From the NCBI RefSeq assembly GCF_011386835.1, contig NC_088799.1, positions 75,039,302 through 75,103,301 on the forward strand: a DNA stretch of 64,000 nucleotides, in the 5' to 3' direction. Under the pieces are notes generated by a model, which was not told the DNA's origin, ran no database searches, and worked only from the letters and a program-made list of their open reading frames with translations. The translations under genes were made by a program, and so were the position numbers. Below are positions 23,432 to 34,015 of this stretch, piece by piece; positions within the stretch are counted from its first letter, which is position 1, and each line of letters starts with the position of its first letter. Source of the stretch: Chrysemys picta bellii. Its lineage: Eukaryota > Chordata > Testudines > Emydidae.

Positions 23432-23544
23432 TCTGTAGTCCAGGTGTTGGGTGTGTCTAAGTCCAGTACCCCTACTCCAATCTCTCTCTCTTTATTTATG
23501 CACAGTAGAACAGATTCAACAGCAGTGGTTGAGAGAATATCCCA

Positions 23545-23677
23545 TAGTTCAGTGGTTAGAGCCTGCTCCTGAGAAATGGGAGACCCCTGTTTAAATTCTT
23601 TCTCCCGCTCTGGTAGAGAGAGAGGAATTGAACCTGGGTCACCCACATCCCAGGCAAGTGCGCTAACCACTGGGCTA
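23545..23677. promoter_or_regulatory. Two convergent tRNA-like pol III promoters
   Basis: On the plus strand there is an A-box-like TAGTTCAGTGG (23545-23555) and a weaker B-box-like GTTTAAATTCT (23589-23599). On the minus strand there is an A-box-like TAGCCCAGTGG (23677-23667) and a good B-box GGTTCAATTCC (23634-23624). The two tRNA-like units face each other 24 bp apart, as the arms of an imperfect palindrome. Activity is unknown. Confidence 0.6.
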
Positions 23678-24289
23678 AAAGTAATAAGGTGGCTGCCACC
23701 ATAACTACCTGTTAGTTCGCCAGACATTTTGTATGGTGCGACTCAGGCACCTAACTCATTCCTGTAGGAAGTGGCTTAGATGCCTAAGCTGCCTGACTTC
23801 AGGCACTGGGTTCCTATTTGTGCATCACTCAGGAAAGATAGGTGCCTCTTTGCAGCCCAGACTTAGGGTATGTCTACACTACGAAATTAGGTTGAATTTA
23901 TAGAAGCTGGTTTTATAGATATGGGTTTTATACAGTCGATTGTGTGTGTCCCCACATAAAATGCTCTAAGTTCATTAAGTCGGCGGACCGCATCCACAGT
24001 ACCGAGGCTAGCGTCGACTTCTGGAGCGTTGCACTGTGGATAGCCATCCCACAGTTCCCGCAGTCTCCGCCGCCCATTGGAATTCTGGGTTGAGATCCCA
24101 ATGCCTGATGATGCAAAAACAGTGTCACGGGGGATTCTGGGTACATGTTGTCAGGCCCCTCCCCATCCATCAGAGCAACGGCAGACAATAGATTCGTGCC
24201 TTTTTACCGGGGTTACCTGTGCAGACAACATACCACGGCAAGCATGGAGCCCGCTCAGCTCAGCTCAGCTCAGCGTCACCATATGTCAT

Positions 24290-24489
24290 CTGGGTGCCGG
24301 CAGACGTGGTACTGTATTGCTACACAGCGGCAGCTAATTGCCTTTTGGCAGTAGACGGTGCAGTATGACTGGTAGCCGTCATAGGCTATCTGGGTGCTGG
24401 CAGACGTGGAGCTGCATTGCTACACAGCAGCAGCTCCTTATCTTTTGGCAGTGGATGGTGTATTACGATTGATATCCGTAATCGTCATG
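24290..24489. repeat. Two-unit 100-bp tandem repeat in Harbinger leader (copy 3)
   Basis: The units 24290-24389 and 24390-24489 both start CTGGGTGC(C/T)GGCAGACGTGG and share GCTACACAGC(G/A)GCAGCT and TTTTGGCAGT blocks. They follow an upstream MEPAQ-like start at 24244. Confidence 0.88.
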
Positions 24490-24756
24490 TTCCTCAGTGA
24501 GTTCAATCAGAGGCACCCGGGAAAGTTCTTCAGCAAATTCCTCTAAGAAATACTGAACCAAATTTTCCACTCTGGGCATCTGATTCTTGACGATGATGGC
24601 TATCAGTCGTAGTACATCATTTTCTGCCAAGCACCCAGAAGATGCCAATGGCTATCAGTCATGCTGCACCGTCTGCTGCCAGCTTAAGATGTAAAAAATA
24701 GATGGACCAGATTTGTTCTGTATTCATTTGCTTCCCCCTCCCTCCGTGAAATCAAC

Positions 24757-24803
24757 GGCCTGCTAAACCCAGGGTTTTGATTCAATCTTTGGGGGGGCCA
24801 TTC
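24757..24803. repeat. SINE fragment embedded in the Harbinger leader
   Basis: GGCCTGCTAAACCCAGGGTT and the following TTCAATCTTTGGGGGGGCCA match the tRNA-related region, B-box included, of the SINE at 38331-38515. Only about 46 bp is present, without the A-box or tail. Confidence 0.8.
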
Positions 24804-24960
24804 TGTGTGACAGTTGTTTGTGTTTCTCCCTGATGCACAGCCACCTTTGTTGATTTTAATTCCCTGTACCTGTATGCCATGTCGTCAGTCGCCCCTCCCT
24901 CCCTCCGTCAGACACTAGTTTCGCGCCTTTTTTCAGACCAGACGCCATAGCACTGGGATC

Positions 24961-25908
24961 ATGGAGCCCACTCAGATCACTGCGGCAATTATGAGCACTA
25001 TGAACACCACGTGCATTGTCCTGGAGTATATGCAGAGCCAGGACATGCCAAAGCAAAACCAGGACCAGCTGAGGAGGCGATTGCAGCGCGGCGACGAGAG
25101 TGATGAGGAAATTGACATGGACATAGACTTCTCACAAAGTACAGGCTCCAGCAATGTGTAAATCATGGTGTTACTGGGGCAGGTTCATGGCGTGGAACGC
25201 CGATTCTGGGTCCAGGAAACAAGCACAGACTGGTGGGACCGCATCGTGCTGCAGGTGTGGGACGATTCCCAGTGGCTACGAAACTTTCGCATGCGTAAGG
25301 GCACTTTCATGGAACTTTGTGACTTGCTTTCTGATGCCCTGAAGCGCCAGAATACCAGGATGAGAGCAGCCTTCACAGTTGAGAAGTGAGTGGCAATAGC
25401 CCTGTGGAAGCTTGCAATGCCAGACAGCTACCAGTCAGTCGGGAATCAATTTGGAGTGGGCAAATCTACTGTGGGGGCTGCTGTGATCCAAGTTGCCAGG
25501 GCAATCAAAGACCTGCTGATATCAAGGGTGGTGACTCTGGGAAACGTGCAGGTCATAGTGGATGGCTTTGCTGCAATGGGATTCCCAAACTGTGGTGGGG
25601 CGATAGGCGGAACCCATATCCCTATCTTGTCACCGGAGCACCAAGCCACCGAGTACATAAACCGCAAGAGATACTTTTCAATGCTGCTGCAAGCCCTGGT
25701 GGATCACAAGGGATGTTTCACCAACATCAACGTGGGATGGCCGGGAAAGGTACATGATGCTCGCATCTTCAGGAACTCTGGTCTGTTTCGAAAGCTGGAG
25801 GAAGGGACTTTCTTCCCGGACCAGAAAATAACCGTTGGGGATGTTGAAATGCCTATCGTGATCCTTGGGGACCCAGCCTACCCCTTAATGCCACACACTG
25901 CAGTTTAA
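24961..25908 (+). pseudogene. Harbinger transposase (copy 3), two stops, truncated, catalytic Asp lost
   Basis: HARBI1-like DDE nuclease. A single reading frame runs from ATG 24961 (MEPTQITAAIMS) to 25908, broken only by TAA at 25159-25161 and TGA at 25387-25389; the latter sits where related copies have a CGA-like Arg codon and probably arose by CpG decay. Visible blocks are TDWWDRIVLQVWDDSQWLRN, VGNQFGVGKSTVGAAVIQ, HIPILSPEHQATEYINRKRY, GWPGKVHDARIFRNSGLF and VILGDPAYPL. The first catalytic Asp is Gly (GGAIGGTHIP, codon GGC at 25606-25608; copy 2 has GGAIDGMHIP). The C-terminus with the catalytic Glu is deleted: after YPLMP the sequence jumps into the element's 3' flank. It is inactive by four independent lesions. 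Confidence 0.92.
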
Positions 25909-25912
25909 AACT

Positions 25913-27930
25913 TTAACTCTTATTGAAGGCCAGCCTTCTGATGCTCAGGCAATCATCTGGGGTGGAGTTACTGGGTGGCCGGAGGCCCCCCCACCGTGTT
26001 CTTGTGCGTCTGGGTGAGGAGGCAATGAGACTTGGGGAGGAGGGCTGTTGGTTACACAGGGGGCTGTAACCGTGGTCTCTGCTCTTGCTGCCTTTCCTGC
26101 AGCTCAATGATACGCTGGAGCATATCAGTTTGATGCTCCAGAAGCCGGAGCATCGACTCTTGCCTTCTGTCTGCAAGCTGACACCACCTATCATCTTCAG
26201 CCAGCCACTTGCTCTCTTCAGCCCGCGATTCAGCCCGCCACTTCTCCTCTCGTTCATATTGTGCTTTTTTGCACTCTGACATTGACTGCCTCCACGCATT
26301 CTGCTGTGCTCTTTCAGCGTGGAAGGACATCTGGAGCTCCCTGAACATATCATCCCGAGTCCGCCGTTTTCTCCTTCTAATCTTCGCTAGCCTCTGCGAA
26401 GGAGAAACATTTGCAGCTGGTGGAGGAGAAGGGAGAGGTGGTTAAAAAAGACACATTTTAGAGAACAATGGGTACACTCTTTCAGGTTAAGTTTTGCTGT
26501 TCACATTACACAGCACATGTGCTTTCGTTACAAGGTCGCATTTTTCCTCTTATATTGAGGGCGTGCCGGTTTGGTGTGAGAGATCACTCATGCAGTGCCA
26601 GGCAACAGAATTCAGCTTGCAGGCAGCCATGGTAAGCCACAGTCTTTTGGCTTTTTTAACCTTCATAACATGTGGGAATGGTTTCAAACAGCAGCGCCCT
26701 CATTTCCCATACCAAACACCCATTGGGTTGGCCATTTAAAATGGGTTTGCAATGTAAAAGAAGGGGCTGGGGTTTCCGGGTTAAGATGCAGCACAAACCC
26801 AACTACCCCCCTCCCCACACACCCAATTCTCTGGGATGATCACTTCACCCCTCCCCCCCACCACGTGGCTAACAGCTGGGAACATTTCTGTTCAGCCGAG
26901 CAGGAACGGGCACCTCTGAATGTCCCCTTAATAAAATCACCCAATTTCAACCAGGTGACCGTGAATGAGATCACTCTCCTGAGGATAACAAAGAGAGATA
27001 AGGAATGGATGTTCTCTGCATGCCAGCAAACACCGGGACCATACGCTGCCATGCTTTGTTATGCAATGATTCCAGACTACGTGCTACTGGCCTGGCGTGG
27101 TAAAGTGTCCTAACATGGCGGACGGGATAAGGCAGCCCTCCCCAGAAACCTTTTGCAAAGGCTTTGGGAGTACATGAAGGAGAGCTTTCTGGAGATGTCC
27201 CTGGAGGATTTCCGCTCCATCCCCATACACGTTAACAGACTTTTCCAGTAGCTGTACTGGCCGCGATTGCCAGGGCAAATTAATCATTAATCATTAAACA
27301 CGCTTGCTTTTAAACCATGTGTAATATTTACAAAGGTACACTCTCCAGAGATCCCTTGTGTGCCCTCAGGGTCTGGGAGCACGCCTTGGGTGAGTTCGGG
27401 GGTTACTGGTTCCAGGTCCAGGGTGATAAACATATCCTGGCTGTTGGGGAAACCGGTTTCTCTGCTTCCTTGCTGTGAGCTCTCTTCATTGTCTTCATCA
27501 TCATCTTCCTCGTACCCCGAACCCACTTCCCTGTTGCGTGTTTCTCCATTGACGGAGTCAAAGCACACTGTTGGGTAGTGGTGGCTGCACCCCCTAGCAT
27601 TGCATGCAGCTCTACGTAGAAGTAGCATGTTTGCGGCTCTGCCCTGGACCTTCTGTTTGCTTCTCTGGCTTTGTGGTAGGCTTGCCTTAGCTCCTTAATT
27701 TTCACACGGCACTGCTGTGCGTCCCTGTTATGGCCTCTGTCCTTCATGGCCTTTGAGACCTTTTCTAATATTTTGCCATTTCGTTTACTGCTACGGAGTT
27801 CAGCTCGCACTGATTCGTCTCCCCATATGGTGATCAGATCCCGTACCTCCTGTTCGGTCCATGATGGAGCTCTTTTGCGATCCTGGGACTCCATCATGGT
27901 TACCTGTGCTGATGAGCTCTGCGTGGTCAC
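25913..27930 (-). pseudogene. Harbinger Myb/SANT-like DNA-binding protein (copy 3), splice donor mutated
   Basis: Same gene as at 2051 and 16471. The codon aligned with the ATG of the other copies is ACG (near 27924), so translation would need the ATG about ten codons later. The SANT-like domain is clear (RAPSWTEQEVRDLITIWGDE; QQCRVKIKELRQAYHKAREA). A 1-nt frameshift near 27580 separates it from the acidic region (EEDDDEDNEESSQQGSRETG). The intron donor reads GAGAGT instead of GTGAGT at 27345-27340. Exon 2, read from about 26417, is open through the basic stretch (KIRRRKRRTRDDMF) and coiled coil to an extra C near 26055 that ends it early; the Ser/Pro tail continues in another frame down to 25913. 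Confidence 0.87.
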
Positions 27931-28547
27931 CTGTGCTCTCCACGCTGGGCAAACAGGAAATGAAATTCAAAAGTTCGCAGGGCTTTTCCTGTCTACCTGG
28001 TCAGTGCATCTGAGTTGAGAGTGCTGTCCAGAGTGGTCACAGTGAAGCACTGTGGGATAGCTCCCGGAGGCCAATAATGTCGAATTCCATCCACACTACC
28101 CCAAATCCGACCCGCCAAGGCCGATTTTAGTGCTAATCCCCTCGTCGGAGATGGAGTAAAGAAACTGGTTTAAAGGGCCCTTTAAGTCGAAAAAAAGGGC
28201 TTCGTCGTGTGGACGTGTCCAGGCTTAATTCGATGTAACGCTGCTAAAGTCGACCTAAACTCGTAGTGTAGACCAGGCCTTAGCTGCCTATTTCTGAGAG
28301 AGGGGCGGGGCTTAGCACACACCCCTGTTATCTGCATCTCCTATTGGCTAGCTTAGGTGGCTCGCCGCCTAGCATACTGGCTTTTGTGGATTACATTCTT
28401 AGCTGCCCATCTCTTCCAGTTCATTGTATAGGCTCCTTGCCTGATTTGTGGATCATTCACAGTGTTGTTCCTGTGATTTTCCAAGACACACAAAAATTAG
28501 GCACTCAGCATGGCAACTCCTAAGTCTCTTTGGGGATCCCACCCTTA

Positions 28548-30315
28548 ATCACTATAGCTGTATCTACTTAAGGTTTTTGTTTATATCTCCTGTCATTCCT
28601 TGTGCATCATCCTGAAGTAGCAACAGTGGGACCCTTGTAGTACACTGGCCCCCTTTTCTATTGTTTCACCACTCTTTTACCTAGATCTCCCTGGAAAAGA
28701 AGGGAGGAAATCAAATGTGTGCTAAGAGTCTGCTAATATTTTCAGGGACGAGATGATGACAGAAAGAAAGGAGTAAATGCTAGCTGAAGGGGTTAAGGAA
28801 ACTAAGAAGGGAGTTTTAAATATGACAGAGAACAAAGTAATACCAGTACTGGAAGTAAAGTTTGCTTGTTAATAAATGTGGAAAGGAATTAAATTAATTA
28901 TTAAAAAATGGTTGAGAGTCTAAGCTCCCTTTTAAAATCTATCTTCAACAAGCAAAATAAATGAAATAAGTGTGAACAATTAAAATTAAGGTAGACTTTA
29001 TGAAATATATTTTGTCATTAATAAAATAATGAAATAAACATAATGAGAAAAATCATTAAATATTGCAAGATATGTTGAGTAAGAGTATCATAATTTAGCC
29101 CTAAACTTTATAGTATAAGAAATGGAGCATTAGTTTTAAAGAACACCTCTCACCAAACAAATTTGACAACTTTTTTGACAGAATTTCTAAATTAGACGAT
29201 AAGGTTAAGTTGTACCAAAGAAATAGCATATTTGTAATTTAACTAAGCATTCAGCAGAGTGGTCCATGAAATCTTATTCTCGGCATTAAATAAAATCAGC
29301 TGGATATGAACACTGTCACATCAATTTGAAACTGGCCAAAGGATCATAAACAAATGTATCAAATTATGATATATGATAAATGCAAAGTATTAAACTAGAG
29401 AGAGGTGAGTTGGAAAGAATTGAATGATATTCTGCTAGTCAAATTGTATTAACAGAATATATAATTCAGTGAATTGTTACCTTTTTTTAAGCATTCACAA
29501 ATTGTAGGCCTGGCTTGACATAAATAACTTGACATAAGTAACTTGCCAATTTCATAGTGGGCATGATTGGGAAAGTGAAAGGAAGGTTAAGTTGTCGTAC
29601 CAGGCAGTCTTCTGGGGTCAAGATGGCTAGCTAAGATCAGCAGAAACATCCTGGTATTAGGAAACAAACCTAAATGTAAATTAGAGGTCAGATTATGCAT
29701 GAACAGCACATGGATAGAGCACACTGTACAGAGATAAGTTCCTACAAAATAACCAAGCCATGCCAAAACATATGATGCAATGTACAATAAGTGTAAGGTG
29801 GTGTGTAAATGTATATAAAGGAAGAGGTTTTCTGTGTAACTGGATTTGTGATATGCCCTGTACCTGATCAACTCAGCGTGGCTTTGCTGTATGCCAACTA
29901 AAGATATCTGGGTGATGAAATCTGGAGTCAAACTGAGTTTTTGGGAAGTCGAGTGGAAAGAGTTCTCAGAGGGAATCCCAACACAGACTTGGTATCAAAA
30001 ACAAACAAACATCAGTGTATAGAGTTTTTTGTGAATTATCCGGTGCTGTTATTTAATACTCAAACTTCAGAATTGGTCACCCAAGTATTTTAATGTGTAA
30101 AATACATTAATTGTACTTAGAATATGTGTTTGCAAATAAGTACATGAATTTTATGTTGAATTTGTGTATATTATTGATTCATACTGACCATTTTCAAAAG
30201 TTCACAAATGTATGAATGCTAAAGGGCTTGAGTACACGCAATCTGATCTGAAGCCATAGCATTCAAAAATAGTCATTATTTTTCCATTATTGAACTAGCT
30301 CTAGGGATCATTGAT
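28548..30315. other. AT-rich intergenic stretch, nothing recognised
   Basis: I see no gene, RNA or clear repeat. The open frame at 29587-29931 (minus) does not resemble a known protein. Confidence 0.5.
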
Positions 30316-30900
30316 TTGTCCAATTTATTTAGTATCTTCGTAGGTGATCTAGAGAAGGGATTAAACAGCACACTAATGACATTTGCGATTGATACTAAAT
30401 TAGGAGGAGATGCAAAACCAGTAAGGAAAAAGAAATAATACAAATGGACCTAAAGAGACTGGATACAACATAGGAAGAAAATAACAAAATGAGATACATC
30501 TTGGAAAAATAATCCAAAACACATAAAGAGGGCGAAAGCTAGAAATCAGTAATGCTGAAAGAGAGTCTCTATAGGAGTGACACTGGACAACAAATTAGGC
30601 CTCAAATAAAATTACATACAAGATGGTAGCAAAAAAGGCTGATGCAGTTTTGGGCTGCATATGCATAAGTATAAAATCATGAAGTGAGGAAGTAAGGGTT
30701 TCCCTCCGTAATACTGCATTCAGTTCTGGGCATCTCATTACCAGAAAGATATTGCCATCTTGGAGAAAATTCACAGAATAACAATTGTATGGAGCTAGAG
30801 GAAATCTGTGTCCCTGGCTAAGCCATGTGAAAGAATGGAAGAATGATGATAATCAACAAATATTTAAGATATTGAAGTAGCATATAACTAAATGTAATGG
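30316..30900 (+). mobile_element. Old CR1-type LINE fragment, reverse transcriptase 3' part
   Basis: Conceptual translation with frame changes shows CR1-like reverse transcriptase pieces: DLEKGLNSTLMTFAIDTKLG near 30340-30400, then blocks resembling the conserved AAKKA(N/D)A(V/I)LGCI segment near 30625-30660 and a CIQFWASH-like segment near 30720. It is broken by many stops and is 5'-truncated. Confidence 0.7.
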
Positions 30901-31548
30901 GATGATTTAAATGCAGGCAGAATATTCCATGGGATAGATAGTACTGTCTGTAACTGTATGACTTGGGTGGTTTCCAGAGTCACTGTAGATCAGGAGCCAC
31001 AGAGGGGAATGTAGGGTGGACAGAGGAGACCAGCTATTTTCAGGGATAGAATTGTATAGGTTTTTACTTCCCACTGTAGATTAATTGTTTTTCTTTCCCC
31101 CAAAAGGACAAACAGTTGAGGGAAGTGTCTGAGTGAAAGCAGCAATGAGGGGACGGTTAGATTATGGATAGAGCAGCAACATAAGAGCCACACAGACCCT
31201 CGCATTTTGGTGACAGTCTCTGAAAGACGCGGGCAGCAATACGCTCGTCTTCCGGATTCTGAGGCGTGCAGGGCTGGACCCAGCAGGGGCAGGTCTCCGG
31301 TTTCGAATGGCGCTGATGCTGGGGGGCCCCTACCCCCTATAGCCATGCTATAGACCTGTCAGGAATCAGGATACAGTAGGTGCAGGAGGAGCATGAGGCT
31401 GACCATGCCCTAAGTGCTCCGGGCACACAGCAGACAGTCAGAGCTCTGCCTCCGCTGTCCTGCTCTGTCCAGCAGCTGCATATCCGCCAGCCAAGACCCG
31501 ATCGTTGAATCGCCAGCGTCCCTTTAAAGGACTCGTCCCTCCGCGAGA

Positions 31549-31567
31549 ACTACACTCCCCATAATGC
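31549..31567 (+). promoter_or_regulatory. ZNF143/THAP11-like site
   Basis: AACTACACTCCCCATAATGC resembles the known ACTACAATTCCCAGAATGC motif found close to start sites of many housekeeping genes. It lies about 110-130 bp upstream of the CHM start codon. Confidence 0.65.
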
Positions 31568-31672
31568 AAGGCGCACCAAGCAGTAGTGGCGGCCGCAGCA
31601 GCTTCCGCCAGCCGCCCGCCTTGAATTGCAGGTTTATTTCCGCCAGCGTAGGTCATATGATCGCTCCCCTCC

Positions 31673-31684
31673 CAAGATGGCGGA
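31673..31684 (+). promoter_or_regulatory. YY1-like site overlapping the CHM start codon
   Basis: CAAGATGGCGG matches the AAGATGGCGGC form of the YY1 motif. In many vertebrate genes this motif spans the ATG, as here. Confidence 0.7.
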
Positions 31685-31725
31685 CAATTTGCCCTCGGAG
31701 TTTGATGTGGTGGTGATAGGAACCG
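31677..31725 (+). CDS. CHM: CHM (Rab escort protein 1), coding exon 1
   Basis: This exon encodes the first 16 residues plus one base of codon 17: MADNLPSEFDVVVIGT. Rab escort protein 1 binds newly made Rab GTPases and presents them to Rab geranylgeranyl transferase in the cytosol. The N-terminal FDVVVIGTG segment is the first beta strand and glycine loop of the GDI/REP dinucleotide-binding-like fold. The start is ATG 31677 in a good context, overlapping a YY1-like motif. The donor is GGTATGAG at 31726, with phase 1. Splicing to 57181 restores Gly17 and continues the family sequence exactly. The presence of an intron separates this gene from CHML, which in mammals is an intronless relative. 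Human REP1 is about 650 residues, so only the first few percent of the protein is in this window. Confidence 0.96.
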
Positions 31726-32982
31726 GTATGAGAGGCGCACCCTCGGGTCGGATCTGGGCTTTGGCTTGCAGCGCTCTGGGGCGCGGGGGCAGAGCGGTGT
31801 GGGCGGGGCAGTAAAGGTGGGGGCTAGGCGGGGGGTCTCAAGGGCTGTGTGGAGCTATAGGGACGAGGTGGTGCTTGGAGGCTCGGGGGACTGAGGTCGG
31901 TGGCAGGAGACAGCTGTGCAGGCACGGTCGGAGGAGTTCAGGCTAAGGAGAAGGGAGGACTGGTTGCCAGGTCTGTACTTGTGGGGTGGGAATCAGAGCA
32001 ACGAGGCTGAAGTAGGGGAGTTGAGCAGGTGGCTGGGGGGGGGGAATGATGGAGTTAGGTGAGACTTATACAGTATAGTGCTGGGACCAAGGACAGGTGC
32101 TGCTACTAGGGAACAGAGATCAAGGGAATGAGGCTGTGGACATGTTGCTGAGGTAAGAATGGGACTGGGACTTTAACAAGGAGGTGGATAAGGAAATGGA
32201 CTATGAATCTGAGGTGTGGGTTGGGGCCCAGGACTGGGAATCAAAGGGCATGAATGGTGCCTCGGAAGAGGGGAGCTGAAGTGTAGGTGCCAGAACCAGG
32301 TATTCCTCTAGTATCTATAGCCTTTTTAGACGCTCATACACCTGTGACCAGACTTATACGAAGCCGTTTTCCTCCTGGTTGAGTTAAAATATTACCCTTA
32401 AGCCTTTAAAGCTTTTAAAAATTAAATCTTAGGTGACAGGATCTTCTTAGTTAGGTGGTAGATATTGACAATCTCTCTAAATTTCACTCACATAAACAAT
32501 AGTTGATGTTTTACTTTGGGGCAATTTAAGGTGGTTTTTAAATATCTGATTGAAACACAGCAAAATATTTACCAGGAAAACAAGCGGTTAAAATTTTCTC
32601 CTTTTGTATTCATTTTGAAGGGGATTTTCTGCCCAAATAACTGAGAGCAGGTGTGCTTAAATATTTGCTGTTTCATGGAACTCCATGGTGATATTGGCCT
32701 AGCTGAAACAGCTCTTATTATAGAAAATCTTAAACTATTGTGGTGATTCCTGTATTTTGTACAAAACTAAGATCATTCCCATCCCATATATCCTCTTTAC
32801 TTAAGATTCACCAGCTTTTGAGCCCAATCCTGTAATCAAATCTGGCTGGGTGGATCCAAGCACCCTTGTGGAGCTTCACAGAGTCTGCTCTGACCCAAGC
32901 TCTTCAATCAGAACCCTCTAGCTCTGTAATTTTTCTCTATTTTGAAGTAAGCAATCATGTTTGTTGTTTTTTATTGGGGAGA

Positions 32983-34015
32983 AGTGATTTAAATCAGAGA
33001 CATTGAAATCACTGATTTTTTTTTTAAACCGTGATTTAAATCAGCCAAAAGGAAACTTTGATTTAAGTCAGCTTTAATAAAGTTTTACATTTGTACTTAA
33101 TTATTTTCCTAATGAAAAGTTGACTCTCCTGGGTCGGTAACATGTTGCTTTGCAGTTAAATATAGCCTTTATACTAAACTTGGTGCCTCTTTTTGCTAAA
33201 ACAGGAGGATACACTATATCTGTGCATATTTATTTAACCAAGTATATAGCTTGACTTACATCTATTCACATATTTTTTACATTTCTTATTATGTTAATGA
33301 TCTTTTCTTATTTACTAGAATAATTTTTGACTTGCAATTTGTGTCATGTTCTTTGGATGGAAATTCAAATTCAATTAACAGCATAAAACATCATTTAAAA
33401 ATAAACTAATTTAAATGCTCTGGATAGGTTAAAAAAAGTTTTATCAAAATATATTTTGTGTATTAAAACTGTTTATCTAAACTATTTAACTTAGTTAGTG
33501 AATTGAACCGAGAGAGACCAGAAACTGTGCCCTTCAGGATTTTAGAACTAGAAGATCTGATCCTCTCACATCTAGTTTTTATTCATAGCTTGGAAGAGAA
33601 CAAGCTCTCCTCCTTTTTCAACTTCCAGTGGTTTCTTAACTTTAAATGAATTAGTGATTGACCTGAACTAGTTGAATAAACTGACATGAAGAAAATATTT
33701 TCTGCACCCGCAGAAGAGGCTATTGCTATCCAAAGCTGGTTTAGTACTTTAACAAATTCTGGTTCAAAGTGCTTAGCTAGTGACTTCCACTAGTTCAGGA
33801 TTTCACTTTCTTTAAAACTTTGCAGCAAACACATACTCCTTAGTATTATTTTTATTTAATTTATATATGGTCTATTAAAATAATTTAAATTTAGGCCTTA
33901 GCATAGGCTGTTCATTTCCAATTTAATTTTAATGGGGCTTATTTTTTAAAAATAAGCTTATATTTAATTTAAATAAAAAAATCAGATTTTAAAAAAAAAT
34001 CCTTGCATCCATTCT
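32983..34015. mobile_element. Old AT-rich miniature element with GATTTAAATCA termini
   Basis: The left end has GTGATTTAAATCAGAG and TGATTTAAATCAGCC. The right end (about 33930-34010) has AATTTAAATAAAAAAATCAG, an imperfect inverted match. This fits a hAT-type non-autonomous family common in reptiles, but boundaries and target duplication are unclear. Confidence 0.5.

Larger units (their letters stand above)
23866..28279 (-). mobile_element. PIF/Harbinger DNA transposon, copy 3 (inverted)
   Basis: The element is 4414 bp with a perfect TTA target duplication (23863-23865, 28280-28282). The termini GGGTATGTCTACACTACGAA and, reverse-complemented, GGCCTGGTCTACACTACGAG are the same as in copies 1 and 2 but in the opposite orientation. 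The transposase is on plus, the DNA-binding protein gene on minus. It belongs to a related but distinct subfamily with a different leader. A deletion joins the transposase coding region to its 3' neighbour at about 25891. Confidence 0.93.
23296..28547. mobile_element. Palindromic older element split by Harbinger copy 3
   Basis: The left part (23296-23865) begins AAGTTCCACAAAGTTACTTG. The right part (28283-28547) ends, reverse-complemented, in a related sequence (ATCCCCAAAGAGACTTAGGA). Recurrent (T)AGGTGCCTAA(G/C) motifs run through both parts, as in a turtle family I recall by its CACAAAGTTAACTTAGGCGC-like end. Harbinger copy 3 with its TTA target duplication sits exactly between the two parts. 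The host element is therefore older. Its transposon class is not clear to me. Confidence 0.65.
31430..31860 (+). promoter_or_regulatory. CHM: CpG-rich promoter of CHM
   Basis: GC-rich, CpG-dense DNA surrounds the first coding exon in an otherwise AT-rich region, as expected for a housekeeping gene. It contains a ZNF143-like site and a YY1-like site (listed separately). No TATA box lies at a plausible position, so a dispersed transcription start is inferred. The exact start cannot be read from the sequence. Confidence 0.8.

Noticed and set aside
24463..24648. 61-residue open frame (minus) as an extra Harbinger protein
   Set aside because: It is in the leader of copy 3, antisense to the transposase, and equivalents were not found in copies 1 and 2.
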